Source of the DNA: Geobacillus vulcani PSS1
GTDB lineage: Bacteria; Bacillota; Bacilli; Bacillales; Anoxybacillaceae
Assembly (NCBI RefSeq): GCF_000733845.1
Contig: NZ_JPOI01000001.1
Span: 124,001-188,000, forward strand
Reading direction: 5' to 3'
Length of the DNA: 64,000 nt
Position 1 is the first letter of the stretch; every line of letters starts with the position of its first letter. The notes beneath the pieces are model-generated. The model saw nothing but the letters and a program-made list of their open reading frames with translations. It had not been told where the DNA came from and made no database searches. This document shows positions 16,802 to 25,779 of the stretch, piece by piece. The translations under genes and the position numbers were made by a program.

Positions 16802-18298
16802 ATGTATCGTTCCTTTTTGCGGCAATTATGGCGCTACTACGTCATTGGATCCGCAATGGCCGTCGGAGGAGTAGGCACAACGTTCATGCTGACAACGTTG
16901 CGTGTATCAGCGCAGGAAGGAAAATGGCTGATCGCCATTTTATTCACATCGGCAATGGTGATGGCGACCGCGGAAGCGATCGTCTTCGCCCGGGATGTAG
17001 CCCCTATTCGCCGCTTTTTTGCATCCCAATCTCCAGACCCGTCATTGGCGCTCGCAGCCTTCAAACAAGTGCAGCGCTTTCCGCTGTTGGCCGTTCGGCG
17101 GATTTTAGGACCGCACTTATTCGGATTATCGATCCCGGGCGCCGGGCTGACCGCCTTGTGCATTCACTACCATATTTTGTCCCTTCCATATCGATATATT
17201 ATGTACGCGTTGGCCGGGGCTGTGCTGATCGCCTCGCTCCATGCACTCATTGAGTTTTTTTTGACAACGAAAGCATGCCGACCATTGTTGGCATCTTTAT
17301 CAGCGCAAATCGGTCCAAGGACGGAACAAGTGCCGCTTTCCATTTCCTTAAAAACGAAACTGCAGCTCACGGTGTTATTCAGCAGTGCGTTTCCTGTTCT
17401 GCTGTTTAGCCTTGCTACTGAAATCAAATGGTCGATGACCGATCCAAACGGGGCCCATTGGTCCTACTGGCCTTGGGCTGCCACGATTTTGCTCTTTTGC
17501 ATCGGCTTTTCTATATTTTTGGCGCGCTTATTGGTCGAAGAAATCCATGAACCGGTCAACGTTTTGCTTACTCACATGAAACGGGCGGAAACGGAAGCGT
17601 ATGAACCGATCGCCCACAATGTCTATACGGATGAGTTCGCTGAATTGCTTCGCGGATTCAACCATATGATCGGCGCTGTACACAGTCGTGATCAGCTGAA
17701 TAAACAGCTGCTGGACAGTTTCATCACGGTTTTGACCGCGGCGTTGGACGCCCGCGACCCTTACACCGCGGGACATTCGTTGCGCGTGGCGCATTATGCC
17801 CGCGCCATCGGGGAGAAACTGGCTTTGCCGCCGGAACAGCTTGAGGTGCTATACCGCTCAGCCCTTCTCCATGATATTGGCAAAATCGGCATCCCCGACG
17901 CTGTTTTGCTGAAAGAAGGGAAACTGAGCGAGGAAGAGTTTGCCTGGATTAAAAAACATCCTGTCATTGGCGAATCGATTTTGCGCGAGATCCAACCGCT
18001 AAAACCGGTTGAGCCGCTGTTGCCGGGGATCCGCTCCCATCATGAGCGGATCGATGGAAAAGGATACCCAGATGGACTGCGCGGCGAGGACATCCCTCTG
18101 TTCGGACGAATCATCGCCGTCGCTGACGCATTTGATGCCATGACATCAGATCGCCCGTATCGCAAAGGCATGGAAATTCACCAAGCAGCCGCTATTTTGC
18201 GTCAAGGAAAAGGGACACAGTGGGATGAAGAAATGGTGGAAGCCTTTTTGCAGTGGATGGAAGAAACAACGCCGTCGACCGCCACGGCAGTATCTTAA
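16802..18298 (+). CDS. Membrane HD-GYP domain protein, probable cyclic-di-nucleotide phosphodiesterase
   Basis: 498 residues. About six hydrophobic segments occupy the first 245 residues, then a HAMP-like linker (about 235-295), then an HD-GYP domain from about 300. Metal-site motifs are complete: AGHSLRVAHYA, LLHDIGKIGIPD, KKHPVIGESIL, HHERIDGKGYPDGL and DAFDAMTSDRPYR. HD-GYP enzymes hydrolyse c-di-GMP or related dinucleotides; the true substrate here is not known. The N-terminal membrane part has no recognisable sensor fold. GAAAGGTAGG precedes ATG 16802. It is transcribed alone, with a long leader. Confidence 0.88.
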   Translation: MYRSFLRQLWRYYVIGSAMAVGGVGTTFMLTTLRVSAQEGKWLIAILFTSAMVMATAEAIVFARDVAPIRRFFASQSPDPSLALAAFKQVQRFPLLAVRRILGPHLFGLSIPGAGLTALCIHYHILSLPYRYIMYALAGAVLIASLHALIEFFLTTKACRPLLASLSAQIGPRTEQVPLSISLKTKLQLTVLFSSAFPVLLFSLATEIKWSMTDPNGAHWSYWPWAATILLFCIGFSIFLARLLVEEIHEPVNVLLTHMKRAETEAYEPIAHNVYTDEFAELLRGFNHMIGAVHSRDQLNKQLLDSFITVLTAALDARDPYTAGHSLRVAHYARAIGEKLALPPEQLEVLYRSALLHDIGKIGIPDAVLLKEGKLSEEEFAWIKKHPVIGESILREIQPLKPVEPLLPGIRSHHERIDGKGYPDGLRGEDIPLFGRIIAVADAFDAMTSDRPYRKGMEIHQAAAILRQGKGTQWDEEMVEAFLQWMEETTPSTATAVS

Positions 18299-18568
18299 GG
18301 GGCGGGAAGTCCATCCCCGTCACGCTTCGTGCTCATAAACGCATTGACCAAAGATGTTGATCACTCGTAGCGGACATTAAAACTCAACTACAGCTTCTTA
18401 ATCAAGTGGCACAAGACAAGTGGAAAAAACAGCATGGATATGACGATTCATGCGACAATGGACACAAAATCCTCCCGATTTTCATCGAAAGAATGAGAAA
18501 TGTGAGTTCAAAACTGTCGAACTCGGATTCTCAGCACTTCACTCTTTCAAAAAACGAATCAATTTTTC

Positions 18569-18600
18569 AAAAAACGTCCTGTGCAAACGCAGGACGTTTT
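18569..18600. terminator. Bidirectional hairpin terminator in the 18299-18795 gap
   Basis: AAAACGTCCTG pairs perfectly with CAGGACGTTTT around TGCAAACG, with A-runs and T-runs on either side. It could end the HD-GYP transcript (270 bases upstream) or any transcript from the other side. The rest of this 500-base gap shows no convincing gene. Confidence 0.65.
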
Positions 18601-18795
18601 CATTCAAGTTGCTGTAGACTCAAATCTCTCTTTTATTATCTGTAACTTTTTTGGCGGTAAATTTAATTTCTCAGGTATCTTCTCAACTGTCTTTCCTTCA
18701 AAGTAATAACTTCACAACAGCTAATGCGTCTGTATTTTTTATAACTTTGCTCTAGCCCTGAAATCATGAAGGACAGCTTCTCTTTTGCGGAGGCA

Positions 18796-19584
18796 TTAAA
18801 AAAGCTCATCCAAAAGAATGTAATACCGAATCTTGTCCCAATTGGGTTCTAATCCTAACTTTTCAAACAGCATATCTGCATAAAATCCCTGATGTTGCTT
18901 TCCAGTATACTTCCCATTAAGATTATGGAGCAAGCTGCGATAACACAAAGCGATATCCTGCCATTTATCTGCGATCCCTGCCCTTCCTAAATCAATATAT
19001 CCTGAAACTTTTCCATTTGCTAAAAATATATTTGGAAGACAAAAGTCTCCATGGGATAGAACAAGCTCTTCCTCTGGCTTATTCTTATTAAGCCATTCAA
19101 GAAGATGATGTGGATTTTGGAATCCATTTTCACCAAATGTACCTGGCTCTGCATCATCTATATCCACAAGGTTATTTTCCACTCTATATTTCGCCATCTG
19201 CAATTTTTTCTCTAGATTCCAACTGTATGGACAGTTACGGATATCAACATTCCATAGCATTTGCACCCCTTCTGCTAGCATCGTCGTTAATTGCTCTGGA
19301 TCTTTCAGATATTTATCTGCGCACGCCATTTCTCCAGGTACTTTGGTCATTAAGAAATAGGTCTTCTTTTCATCTTTTTCATATCCCAAAACCTTAGGAA
19401 CGGGTAGTTTGCCCTGCAACCATTCCATCACATAATATTCATTTTCTGCTTCTTCACTTATGGTTTGGATTTTAAGCACTTTATCCTTAAACAGAACGAC
19501 TGTAGAACCTGACATTCCTACATCGTCAATAGAATACTCCTCTTCATGAATTAGGCTCTTGATTTTATCAGGTAAATCAATCAT
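18796..19584 (-). CDS. Aminoglycoside O-phosphotransferase, APH(3') family
   Basis: 262 residues, the same size as classic APH(3') enzymes. It phosphorylates the 3'-hydroxyl of kanamycin-type aminoglycosides if active. The catalytic loop is LSHGDFCLPNIF (Brenner motif HGD...N) and the metal site is YIDLGRAGIADKWQD, both intact. The KLPVPKVLGYE segment and the C-terminus YYILLDELF closely resemble the APH(3')-III group. The gene is visibly more AT-rich than its neighbours, it stands alone, and it sits between gene-poor DNA and a tRNA gene, which suggests acquisition. It differs enough from the well-known alleles that I give no allele name. Confidence 0.85.
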   Translation of the reverse strand: MIDLPDKIKSLIHEEEYSIDDVGMSGSTVVLFKDKVLKIQTISEEAENEYYVMEWLQGKLPVPKVLGYEKDEKKTYFLMTKVPGEMACADKYLKDPEQLTTMLAEGVQMLWNVDIRNCPYSWNLEKKLQMAKYRVENNLVDIDDAEPGTFGENGFQNPHHLLEWLNKNKPEEELVLSHGDFCLPNIFLANGKVSGYIDLGRAGIADKWQDIALCYRSLLHNLNGKYTGKQHQGFYADMLFEKLGLEPNWDKIRYYILLDELF

Positions 19585-19883
19585 TTGTAACCATCCCCTT
19601 CAACATCACTATTTACAATCTGGTTGAATGGTAAACTCACTTTCCGCATCCGAACAGGGATGAAAGAAAGAATTGTTTTCGTTTTTTAGAATCACTTCCG
19701 ACCAACACAACCAGCGATAGTAATACGTTTTTACCATCGCCGGTCGCTCCGAATCACATTGCACGTAGATGCTCCCATCCAGCACTAATGTGCCTATAAC
19801 TCCCTGCAAGGAGGTTCATGTCTCATGAATCGATGAGCACATCATCAAGGAATCCACAAGTTTTTCATGAGGTTGAGGTGAAA

Positions 19884-19920
19884 AATAAAAAACCCCTTGA
19901 AGCCTTGTGGCTCAAGGGAT
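19884..19920 (-). terminator. Terminator after tRNA-Val
   Basis: On the minus strand CCCTTGAGCC pairs with GGCTTCAAGGG around ACAA, followed by six T. It begins about 10 bases after the tRNA 3' end. Confidence 0.85.
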
Positions 19921-19929
19921 TTCACTTGA

Positions 19930-20002
19930 TGATTCCGACTGGGCTCGAACCAGCGACCTCCACCCTGTCAAGGTGGCGCTCTCCCAGCTGAGCTACGGAA
20001 TC
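19930..20002 (-). tRNA. tRNA-Val, anticodon GAC
   Basis: The minus strand folds as a standard 73-base cloverleaf. The acceptor stem is GATTCCG with CGGAATC, the T-loop is GGTTCGAGCCC, and the anticodon stem CCACC/GGTGG encloses TTGACAG, giving GAC (reads GUC). The 3' CCA is not encoded. It is a solitary tRNA with its own terminator, beside the aminoglycoside phosphotransferase gene. Confidence 0.95.
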
Positions 20003-20116
20003 ATATATTGTTGTCCGCTATCGAACACATTTTTAATTATATAGACGAGCATATGCGTTGTCAACAACTTTTTAAAAAAATTGCTGTTCAGTTTAAGAAA
20101 GGGAAAGCGGCCTTCC

Positions 20117-20256
20117 CCTAAAAGGTTGGTGAAAACCCGCTGTTTGCCTTGATCGGCGATGGAACGCGTGAACATAGAGGCTGATGCAGCAAGTTTTTTC
20201 TACTTGAGAAACGATCCGAAGAAGCGGTTGGGCGAGTAAATCACCGGCCCCCTAAA
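20117..20256. repeat. 140-bp dispersed repeat, copy C
   Basis: Begins CCTAAAAGGTTGGTGAAAA and ends AAATCACCGGCCCCCTAAAC, so the ends are inverted repeats. The core GCAAGTTTTTTCTACTTGAG matches copy D. Inner arms differ from copy D but still pair (CCCGCT with AGCGGT), which suggests that structure is kept while sequence drifts. Confidence 0.65.
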
Positions 20257-20709
20257 CAAACAATCGGTGGCGGAACGGTTCAAGCAAGAGCGGGGGCAAC
20301 GGCGCTGGATGGTTTCGTATTGCCCAGTGGCGCGGCGGTGCTGTTATTCGGCGAAGGCTGCCGTTTTGCCGGGAGGCGCGGGGGTGGGGTTACGGCCGAT
20401 TGAAGGCGCTCCATGGCGGTTCTGTGCTGAGGGGGAATGGGCGTCAACCGCTGCGCTGTACGCAGTGGTTCCCCCCTCCGTTTTGCGATGACAACGTTGA
20501 ACGATTGGAGCGCCCTCGGCATCGGTCGGCGGAAAAACGGCGGCACGGCGCCGACGGGGCTTTGGTTCACCGTCTTTTCGCGCTTTGTGTGATGACCATG
20601 TTCACCACTTCCGGGCGCGGCCGGCGTTGGCACTGGCGCAGGGATAGATTTGCGTGATGACCATGTCCATCACTTCCCCCACGACAACGAAGCTTTCGTT
20701 CTCCGCCTT
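20257..20709. other. GC-rich stretch without a recognisable gene
   Basis: About 450 bases of high-GC sequence follow repeat copy C up to the metC stop. Open frames exist on both strands but have Arg/Trp-rich, low-quality translations and no ribosome-binding sites. Near the end, TGATGACCATGTTCACCACTTCC (20589-20611) recurs as TGATGACCATGTCCATCACTTCC (20656-20678), a 67-base-offset direct repeat. I see no terminator of metC here. Confidence 0.5.
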
Positions 20710-21888
20710 TTAGCGCGCCGAAATCGACGGCCGTTCTTTCACAAACGACAGCGCCTGCTCAACATCGGCGATCAGATCGTTGACATCCTCAAGCCCGACG
20801 CTCAGCCGCAGCAAGCCGTCGGTAATGCCGCGCCGCAGCCGCTCTTCCTTCGGCATGGCAGCGTGCGACATTTTCGCCGGGTGCGACAAAATCGATTCGA
20901 CCGCCCCAAGGCTGACGGCGAACACCGGCAGGCGGACGTGGCGGACGAACGTCCGGGCCGCTTCCTCATCGGCCAAACGGAACGACAGCACGGCGCCAAA
21001 CCCCGCCGCTTGGCTGCGTTGAATGTCATGGCCTGGATGGTTCGCCAATCCCGGATAATACACCTCTTCCACTTTCGGATGGCGCAGCAAATACTCGGCG
21101 ATGGTCATGGCCGATTCGGACGACTGTTTCAGCCGAACGTGAAGCGTTTTTAGCCCCCGAAGCACAAGCCACGCGTCTTGGACGCCGAGGACGGCGCCAA
21201 AGGCGTTTTGCCATTTGTACAGCTGTTTGCCGAGCTCCTCGTCTTTCACGACCGCCAGTCCGGCGACGACGTCGCTATGGCCGGCTAAAAACTTCGTCGC
21301 GCTGTGGAGGACAACGTCGACGCCGAGATCCAACGGCCGTTGCAGCGCCGGGGTCATAAACGTATTGTCCAAAAACGTCAAACAGCCGTGCGCTTTCGCC
21401 AGCTCGACGACAGCGCGAATGTCGGTCACTTTTAACAGCGGGTTGGACGGCGTTTCCATATAAATGACCTTCGTATTCGGCCGGATGTTTTCCGCCACCG
21501 CCTTGAGATCGGTCATATCGACAAACGTATAGTCAATGCCGAACCGGCTCAGCACTTCGGTGACGATCCGATACGTGCCGCCGTAGACGTCTTCGGTTAC
21601 GAGCACATGGTCGCCTTTGGACAGGAGCAAAAACGCCGTGGAGATGGCGGCCATGCCGGAGGCGAACGCGAACCCGCGCACACCGCCTTCTAAGGCGGCG
21701 ATCGTTTCCTCAAGCGCCTCGCGCGTCGGGTTGCCGGAGCGGCTGTAGTCGTATTTGCCGAACGAGTCGAAATCGAACTGATGGAACGTGGAGGCGTGTT
21801 GGATCGGCACGCTCACCGCTCCCGTGTGGCGATCGACTTTCCATTCGTTATGGAGCAGTTTTGTCGAAAACGACCATTCCCGTTCCAT
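20710..21888 (-). CDS. metC: Cystathionine beta-lyase
   Basis: 392 residues. A PLP enzyme of the Cys/Met metabolism family that converts cystathionine to homocysteine in methionine synthesis. The PLP lysine is in HSATKFLAGHSD near residue 196; the phosphate-binding segment is FASGMAAIS near 77 and the ring-stacking region is DVYGGTYR near 100. It begins 3 bases after metI, and both lie under the SAM riboswitch at 23193-23306. The order metI-metC is the same as in B. subtilis (yjcI-yjcJ). Related gamma-lyases are hard to separate by motif alone; the operon supports this call. Confidence 0.88.
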   Translation of the reverse strand: MEREWSFSTKLLHNEWKVDRHTGAVSVPIQHASTFHQFDFDSFGKYDYSRSGNPTREALEETIAALEGGVRGFAFASGMAAISTAFLLLSKGDHVLVTEDVYGGTYRIVTEVLSRFGIDYTFVDMTDLKAVAENIRPNTKVIYMETPSNPLLKVTDIRAVVELAKAHGCLTFLDNTFMTPALQRPLDLGVDVVLHSATKFLAGHSDVVAGLAVVKDEELGKQLYKWQNAFGAVLGVQDAWLVLRGLKTLHVRLKQSSESAMTIAEYLLRHPKVEEVYYPGLANHPGHDIQRSQAAGFGAVLSFRLADEEAARTFVRHVRLPVFAVSLGAVESILSHPAKMSHAAMPKEERLRRGITDGLLRLSVGLEDVNDLIADVEQALSFVKERPSISAR

Positions 21889-21891
21889 CGC

Positions 21892-22995
21892 TCACACCTC
21901 TTTCATGTTTTTGAACGCCTGCGCCAAGTCGGCGATCAAATCATCGGCGTGCTCAATGCCGACCGAGAAGCGGAGCAGCCGGTTGCAGACGCCGTTTCGG
22001 ATGCGGATGTCTTCCGGAATATCCGCATGCGTCTGCGTCGCTGGGTACGTGATGAAGCTTTCGACTCCGCCCAGGCTTTCCGCGAACGTAATAAGGCGCA
22101 AGCTTTTTAAAAATCCGTTCACCCACTTTTCATCGGCAATCCGGAACGACAGCATCCCGCCTCTTCCTGGATATAAGACGTCGGTGACATCTTCATGTTC
22201 GCGCAAAAAGGCGCTGATGCGCTTGGCGTTTTCTTCATGCTGGCGCATCCTTAGCGCCAACGTCTTCATCCCGCGGATCAACAGCCAGGAGTCAAACGGG
22301 GACAAGACGGCGCCGATGGCGTTCTGATACTCAGCCAAGCGTTGACAAAGCTCTTCTCCCTTGGCGACGACCAAGCCGGCCAACACATCATTATGGCCGC
22401 CTAAATATTTCGTCGCGCTGTGGATGACGATATCGGCTCCTTGTTCGATCGGGCGCTGGAGCACCGGCGTGTAAAACGTGTTGTCCACGATCAACAGCAG
22501 TCCGTGCCGCTTGGCGAGTTCAGAGACAGCGGCAATATCTGTCTCCTGCATCAGTGGATTCGTCGGCGTTTCCAAGAAAATTGCCTTCGTTTTTTCGGTG
22601 ATACACGCTTCCACCGCATCGAGATCGGTAAAATCGACATAATGGAACCCAAGACCGTACTTGCGCCAGCCGCGCTCAAACAAACGGTACGTGCCGCCGT
22701 AAAGGTCGGCCGATACGAGAAACTCATCTCCGCTCTCAAACAAGGCGAGCACCGTCTGAATGGCGGCCATGCCGGAGCTGAACGCATAGCCTTGGTCGCC
22801 GCCTTCCAGTCTCGCGATTGCTTCTTCGACGATTTTGCGCGTCGGGTTGCCGGTGCGGATGTAGTCAAACCCAGTCGACTCTCCGATGCCGGCATGGCGG
22901 TAAGCGGTGGAAAAATAAACAGGCGGGTTGACCGTTCCCGTCACGGTTTCGCTCCGGTTGCCAATTTGCGCTAACAACGTCTCCAGTTTCTCCAT
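21892..22995 (-). CDS. metI: O-acylhomoserine thiolyase / cystathionine gamma-synthase
   Basis: 367 residues. A PLP enzyme joining an activated homoserine with cysteine or sulfide. The PLP lysine is in HSATKYLGGHND near residue 195, and FSSGMAAIQ and DLYGGTYR are the cofactor-binding segments. The start ATG 22995 follows GAGGGAGAGAG. A roughly 150-base leader separates it from the SAM-riboswitch terminator; it contains a GCCCAACG/CGTTGGGC hairpin. It is the first gene of the metI-metC operon. Confidence 0.88.
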   Translation of the reverse strand: MEKLETLLAQIGNRSETVTGTVNPPVYFSTAYRHAGIGESTGFDYIRTGNPTRKIVEEAIARLEGGDQGYAFSSGMAAIQTVLALFESGDEFLVSADLYGGTYRLFERGWRKYGLGFHYVDFTDLDAVEACITEKTKAIFLETPTNPLMQETDIAAVSELAKRHGLLLIVDNTFYTPVLQRPIEQGADIVIHSATKYLGGHNDVLAGLVVAKGEELCQRLAEYQNAIGAVLSPFDSWLLIRGMKTLALRMRQHEENAKRISAFLREHEDVTDVLYPGRGGMLSFRIADEKWVNGFLKSLRLITFAESLGGVESFITYPATQTHADIPEDIRIRNGVCNRLLRFSVGIEHADDLIADLAQAFKNMKEV

Positions 22996-23140
22996 CTCAT
23001 CTCTCTCCCTCTGCTGAAAATTCCATCATGGATCAACGGCCGACTGCTTGACGCCCAACGAAGCACCGCTGTCCGTTGGGCAGCGGCCAAGCACCTTCGT
23101 CCTAAACCGCCTCGCGGTTGATGGAAGCGGCCGCCTGAAT

Positions 23141-23173
23141 AAATAAAAAAAGTCTTCTAAGAAGAAGACTTTT
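23141..23173 (-). terminator. SAM-riboswitch attenuator of metI-metC
   Basis: On the minus strand AAAAGTCTTCT (23163-23173) pairs with AGAAGACTTTT (23148-23158), followed by further T. The aptamer's 3' arm (AGATAAGAAG) is just upstream and could compete for antiterminator pairing. Confidence 0.85.
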
Positions 23174-23192
23174 CCATACACATGGTCATGCT

Positions 23193-23306
23193 TCTTCTTA
23201 TCTGCCGAATTGAATGCTCAATTCGCTGGATTTAGCACCTGGCCGCCGGGCGGCTGGTTGCTGAAGCTTCATTGGGCCAGTTCCCTCCGCTTCTCTTGAT
23301 AAGAAT
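23193..23306 (-). promoter_or_regulatory. SAM (S-box) riboswitch aptamer
   Basis: The minus strand carries the S-box consensus in order: CTTATCAAGAGAAGCGGAGG, GGAACTGGCCC, ATGAAGCTTCAGCAACC, AGGTGCTAAATCC and AGATAAGAAG. The first and last segments form P1. Placement before metI-metC with a terminator between them is the expected architecture; high SAM would end transcription. Confidence 0.96.
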
Positions 23307-23490
23307 GGGACGCGTATTCAATTTTTTTAAATTTAATAAAAATGTAACGCATTCCCCCCGTTTTTGCAAGCTTTTTTTGTCAGCGGTGCGATTCGGCAAA
23401 TTCGCGAAAAATTCGAGCCCTTGCATTAACATCTTTGGGCGCAAATATGTTACAATAACAGATGAACTTACGCTTTCATGGAGGATGGTC

Positions 23491-24219
23491 ATGGCGACAG
23501 CAACAGGAACGATGCGCGACTACAAGTTGTACAGCGGAGAGCTGCAAGAAGAAATCGAACTGCTCGTCTACTTGCCAAGCAATTTTTCGCCGCTTTACAA
23601 ATATTCTTTATTAATCGCGCAAGACGGCAAAGATTATTTTATGTATGGAAAAATGAAAAACGTCATCGAAACACTGATGAAAGAAGGAACAATCGACCGG
23701 ACGATCGTCGTCGGCATCCCGTATCGGAACGTCAACGATCGCTACGAGAAATACCATCCGGAAGGCCGAAAGCACGAAGCATACCTTCGTTTTTTAGCCC
23801 ATGAACTCGCCCCGTTTTTGGACCGCGAACTACCGACATATCAAATGGGCAAAGGCCGGGCGCTGATCGGCGATTCGCTCGGCGGAACGGTGTCGCTTCT
23901 AGCCGGGTTGTTGTATCCGCATACATTTGGGAAAATCGCCATGCAGTCCCCCTATATCGATGACTCGGTATTGGCGCGCATCCGCTCATTCCGCGATCCA
24001 TCGCTCCTTTCGCTTTACCATTCTGTTGGCACAGAGGAAACAGCGGTGAAAACGACGGATGGCCATGTGCGCGATTTTATCACCCCGAATCGAATGGCGC
24101 GGGACTTGTTTATGGAAAAACGGTTTGCTTATACGTACCATGAGTTCGAAGGCGGTCATGCGTGGACGTATTGGCAGCCGGATGTCCCCCGGGCCGTAGC
24201 CGCTGTTTTATCGTTATAG
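23491..24219 (+). CDS. yjcH: Putative alpha/beta-hydrolase esterase (YjcH-type)
   Basis: 242 residues. Resembles the esterase D/enterochelin esterase-like hydrolases. The nucleophile elbow is GDSLGG near residue 130, an acid is available in the following strands, and the histidine is in FEGGHAWTYW near 227. ATG 23491 is chosen because GGAGG lies six bases upstream; the frame could extend to 23272 but that part overlaps the divergent riboswitch. The B. subtilis neighbours yjcG and yjcF follow in the same order. The substrate is unknown. Confidence 0.82.
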   Translation: MATATGTMRDYKLYSGELQEEIELLVYLPSNFSPLYKYSLLIAQDGKDYFMYGKMKNVIETLMKEGTIDRTIVVGIPYRNVNDRYEKYHPEGRKHEAYLRFLAHELAPFLDRELPTYQMGKGRALIGDSLGGTVSLLAGLLYPHTFGKIAMQSPYIDDSVLARIRSFRDPSLLSLYHSVGTEETAVKTTDGHVRDFITPNRMARDLFMEKRFAYTYHEFEGGHAWTYWQPDVPRAVAAVLSL

Positions 24220-24315
24220 GCCAAAACAGGGCAACTTCAAAGATGTCGAGCCGCCGCATCCATTCCATACGCTGCCTGCGCGTGGAAAAAAACTGGTTCA
24301 AGGAGGGAAAACAAA

Positions 24316-24837
24316 ATGAAGTACGGCATTGTCATCTTTCCGCCAAAACCGATTCAAGACTTCGCCAACTCGTACCGGAAACGGTACGACAGCCATTATG
24401 CCCTCATCCCGCCGCATATTACACTGAAGTATCCGTTCGAGGCGAATGAGGAACAACTGAAGGAAATGACAAAAGAGCTGCGCCGCATTGCGGCGGAAAC
24501 ACCTCCCATTCCGATCAAAGTGACGAAATTCAGCTCGTTTTACCCGACAAGCAACATCATTTATTTGAAAGTGGAGCCCAACGATGTGCTCGAGCGCCTT
24601 CATGAACAACTGCACAGCGGCTTGTTCGCTGGAAAGCCGGAGTTTGTATTCGTGCCGCACATTACGATCGGCCGCGATTTGCCGGGGGCGGAATATGCCG
24701 ATGTCTACAGTCAATTGAAGCTGCAGGAAGTGCACTTTGAAGAGACGGTCGACCGCTTCCATCTTCTCTACCAACTTGAAAACGGATCATGGACCGTCTA
24801 TGAAACGTTTGTCGTCGGGGGAAAGGAAACGATCTAA
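24316..24837 (+). CDS. yjcG: 2H-family phosphoesterase YjcG
   Basis: 173 residues with two HxTx motifs, HITLKY near residue 35 and HITIGR near 115, which define the two-histidine phosphoesterase fold that includes 2',5' RNA ligases and cyclic phosphodiesterases. Length and order match B. subtilis YjcG. The ribosome-binding site is AAGGAGGG. It is followed after two bases by the acetyltransferase gene. The physiological substrate is not known. Confidence 0.88.
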   Translation: MKYGIVIFPPKPIQDFANSYRKRYDSHYALIPPHITLKYPFEANEEQLKEMTKELRRIAAETPPIPIKVTKFSSFYPTSNIIYLKVEPNDVLERLHEQLHSGLFAGKPEFVFVPHITIGRDLPGAEYADVYSQLKLQEVHFEETVDRFHLLYQLENGSWTVYETFVVGGKETI

Positions 24838-24839
24838 AG

Positions 24840-25274
24840 ATGAACATCGCTATTGGAACAACGAAGGATCGCACTTTGTACGAAGACGCCTTGCGCGTCC
24901 GCCGGATGGTGTTCATCGAAGAGCAAAACGTGCCGGAAGAAGAGGAGATGGATTCGTTCGAGCACGAATCGTTCCATCTCGTCCTGTATGATGGCCAAAC
25001 ACCGATCGGCGCTGGACGACTCCGTTTCATTGACGAAGGCGTCGGCAAAATCGAGCGCATTTGCATCCTGCCGTCCTACCGCGGCCGTGGCGCCGGACGG
25101 ATGGTGATGGAAGCGATCGAACAGCTGGCGAAAACACAAGGGGCGAAAACGGCGAAACTGAACGCTCAAACACACGCAGAACCGTTTTACAAAAAGCTCG
25201 GCTATACGACCGTCTCCGGTGTCTTTATGGACGCCGGCATCCCACATGTCACGATGGTGAAATCGCTCGAATAA
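24840..25274 (+). CDS. yjcF: GNAT-family N-acetyltransferase YjcF
   Basis: 144 residues. GNAT fold with the acetyl-CoA loop in YRGRGAGRMVM near residue 82 and the conserved C-terminal FYKKLGY segment. It starts two bases after yjcG, so the two are coupled. The acceptor substrate is unknown. A shared terminator at 25359-25395 separates it from convergent spoVIF. Confidence 0.85.
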   Translation: MNIAIGTTKDRTLYEDALRVRRMVFIEEQNVPEEEEMDSFEHESFHLVLYDGQTPIGAGRLRFIDEGVGKIERICILPSYRGRGAGRMVMEAIEQLAKTQGAKTAKLNAQTHAEPFYKKLGYTTVSGVFMDAGIPHVTMVKSLE

Positions 25275-25358
25275 CCAGCTGCTTGAGCGTTCCTCGCCTA
25301 CCTTGCATCAAGTGCTGGGAGATCTCTAGACACCTGTTCTTTTGCTTGGGCAGAGAGG

Positions 25359-25395
25359 ATAAAAAAGGGAGCTGTGCACACGCAAGCTCCCTTTC
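25359..25395. terminator. Bidirectional terminator between yjcF and spoVIF
   Basis: AAGGGAGCT (25365-25373) pairs with AGCTCCCTT (25385-25393), with A-runs to the left and T-richness to the right, so it can serve both convergent genes. Confidence 0.8.
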
Positions 25396-25397
25396 GC

Positions 25398-25655
25398 TTA
25401 TTTTTTGTTGTTCAGCATATTGGCGATCGTATTGAAATCAATTTGCTTGCCGTTATGGACGATGGCCTTGACGATTTGGTCTTCAAGCTCCTTGGGCACT
25501 TTTCGATTGGCGATTTGCGCCACCCGCTTCACGACTTGGCGCACCGTTTTCTCGTCGCTGAAATTCGCGTTTTGCAGCGAGTTGGCGAGCTCAAAGACGT
25601 CTTTCATATTGACCCCGGTTTTCTTTTCGATGTTTTTAAAAAATTGCTGATCCAT
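25398..25655 (-). CDS. spoVIF: Stage VI sporulation protein SpoVIF
   Basis: 85 residues, close to the B. subtilis length. In that species SpoVIF (YjcC) acts in the mother cell in coat assembly together with GerE. The sequence is polar and helical (MDQQFFKNIEKKTGVNMKD, QVVKRVAQIANRKVP) without cysteines or membrane segments. The start is preceded by GGAGGCGG. It is next to a YjcZ-family gene, as expected for sporulation genes. Assignment rests on family resemblance. Confidence 0.82.
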   Translation of the reverse strand: MDQQFFKNIEKKTGVNMKDVFELANSLQNANFSDEKTVRQVVKRVAQIANRKVPKELEDQIVKAIVHNGKQIDFNTIANMLNNKK

Positions 25656-25779
25656 CGTTCCGCCTCCTTCTCCCTTCTATATCGTATGATGCCCCCGCCG
25701 CAGCGTGCATCAATCAAGGAAAGAAAAATACGAGCCGCTCCGTGGCGCCGAAACGGCCCGTATCGAATCCGCGCGTCTG

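Noticed and set aside
18406..18645. 79-residue open frame after the HD-GYP gene
   Set aside because: No ribosome-binding site, low-complexity translation, and it runs through a strong terminator hairpin.
19609..19809. 66-residue open frame on the minus strand next to the aminoglycoside kinase
   Set aside because: The start is a TTG with a stop just upstream and no ribosome-binding site. The translation (KTYYYRWLCWSEVILKNENN) looks protein-like, so it may be the tail of a lost gene, but I cannot support it as a feature.
24834..25247. 137-residue minus-strand frame opposite yjcF, and similar long antisense frames elsewhere (for example 52486-53229, 54148-55086, 13061-13990)
   Set aside because: These are shadows of well-supported genes with His/Arg-rich translations and no ribosome-binding sites.
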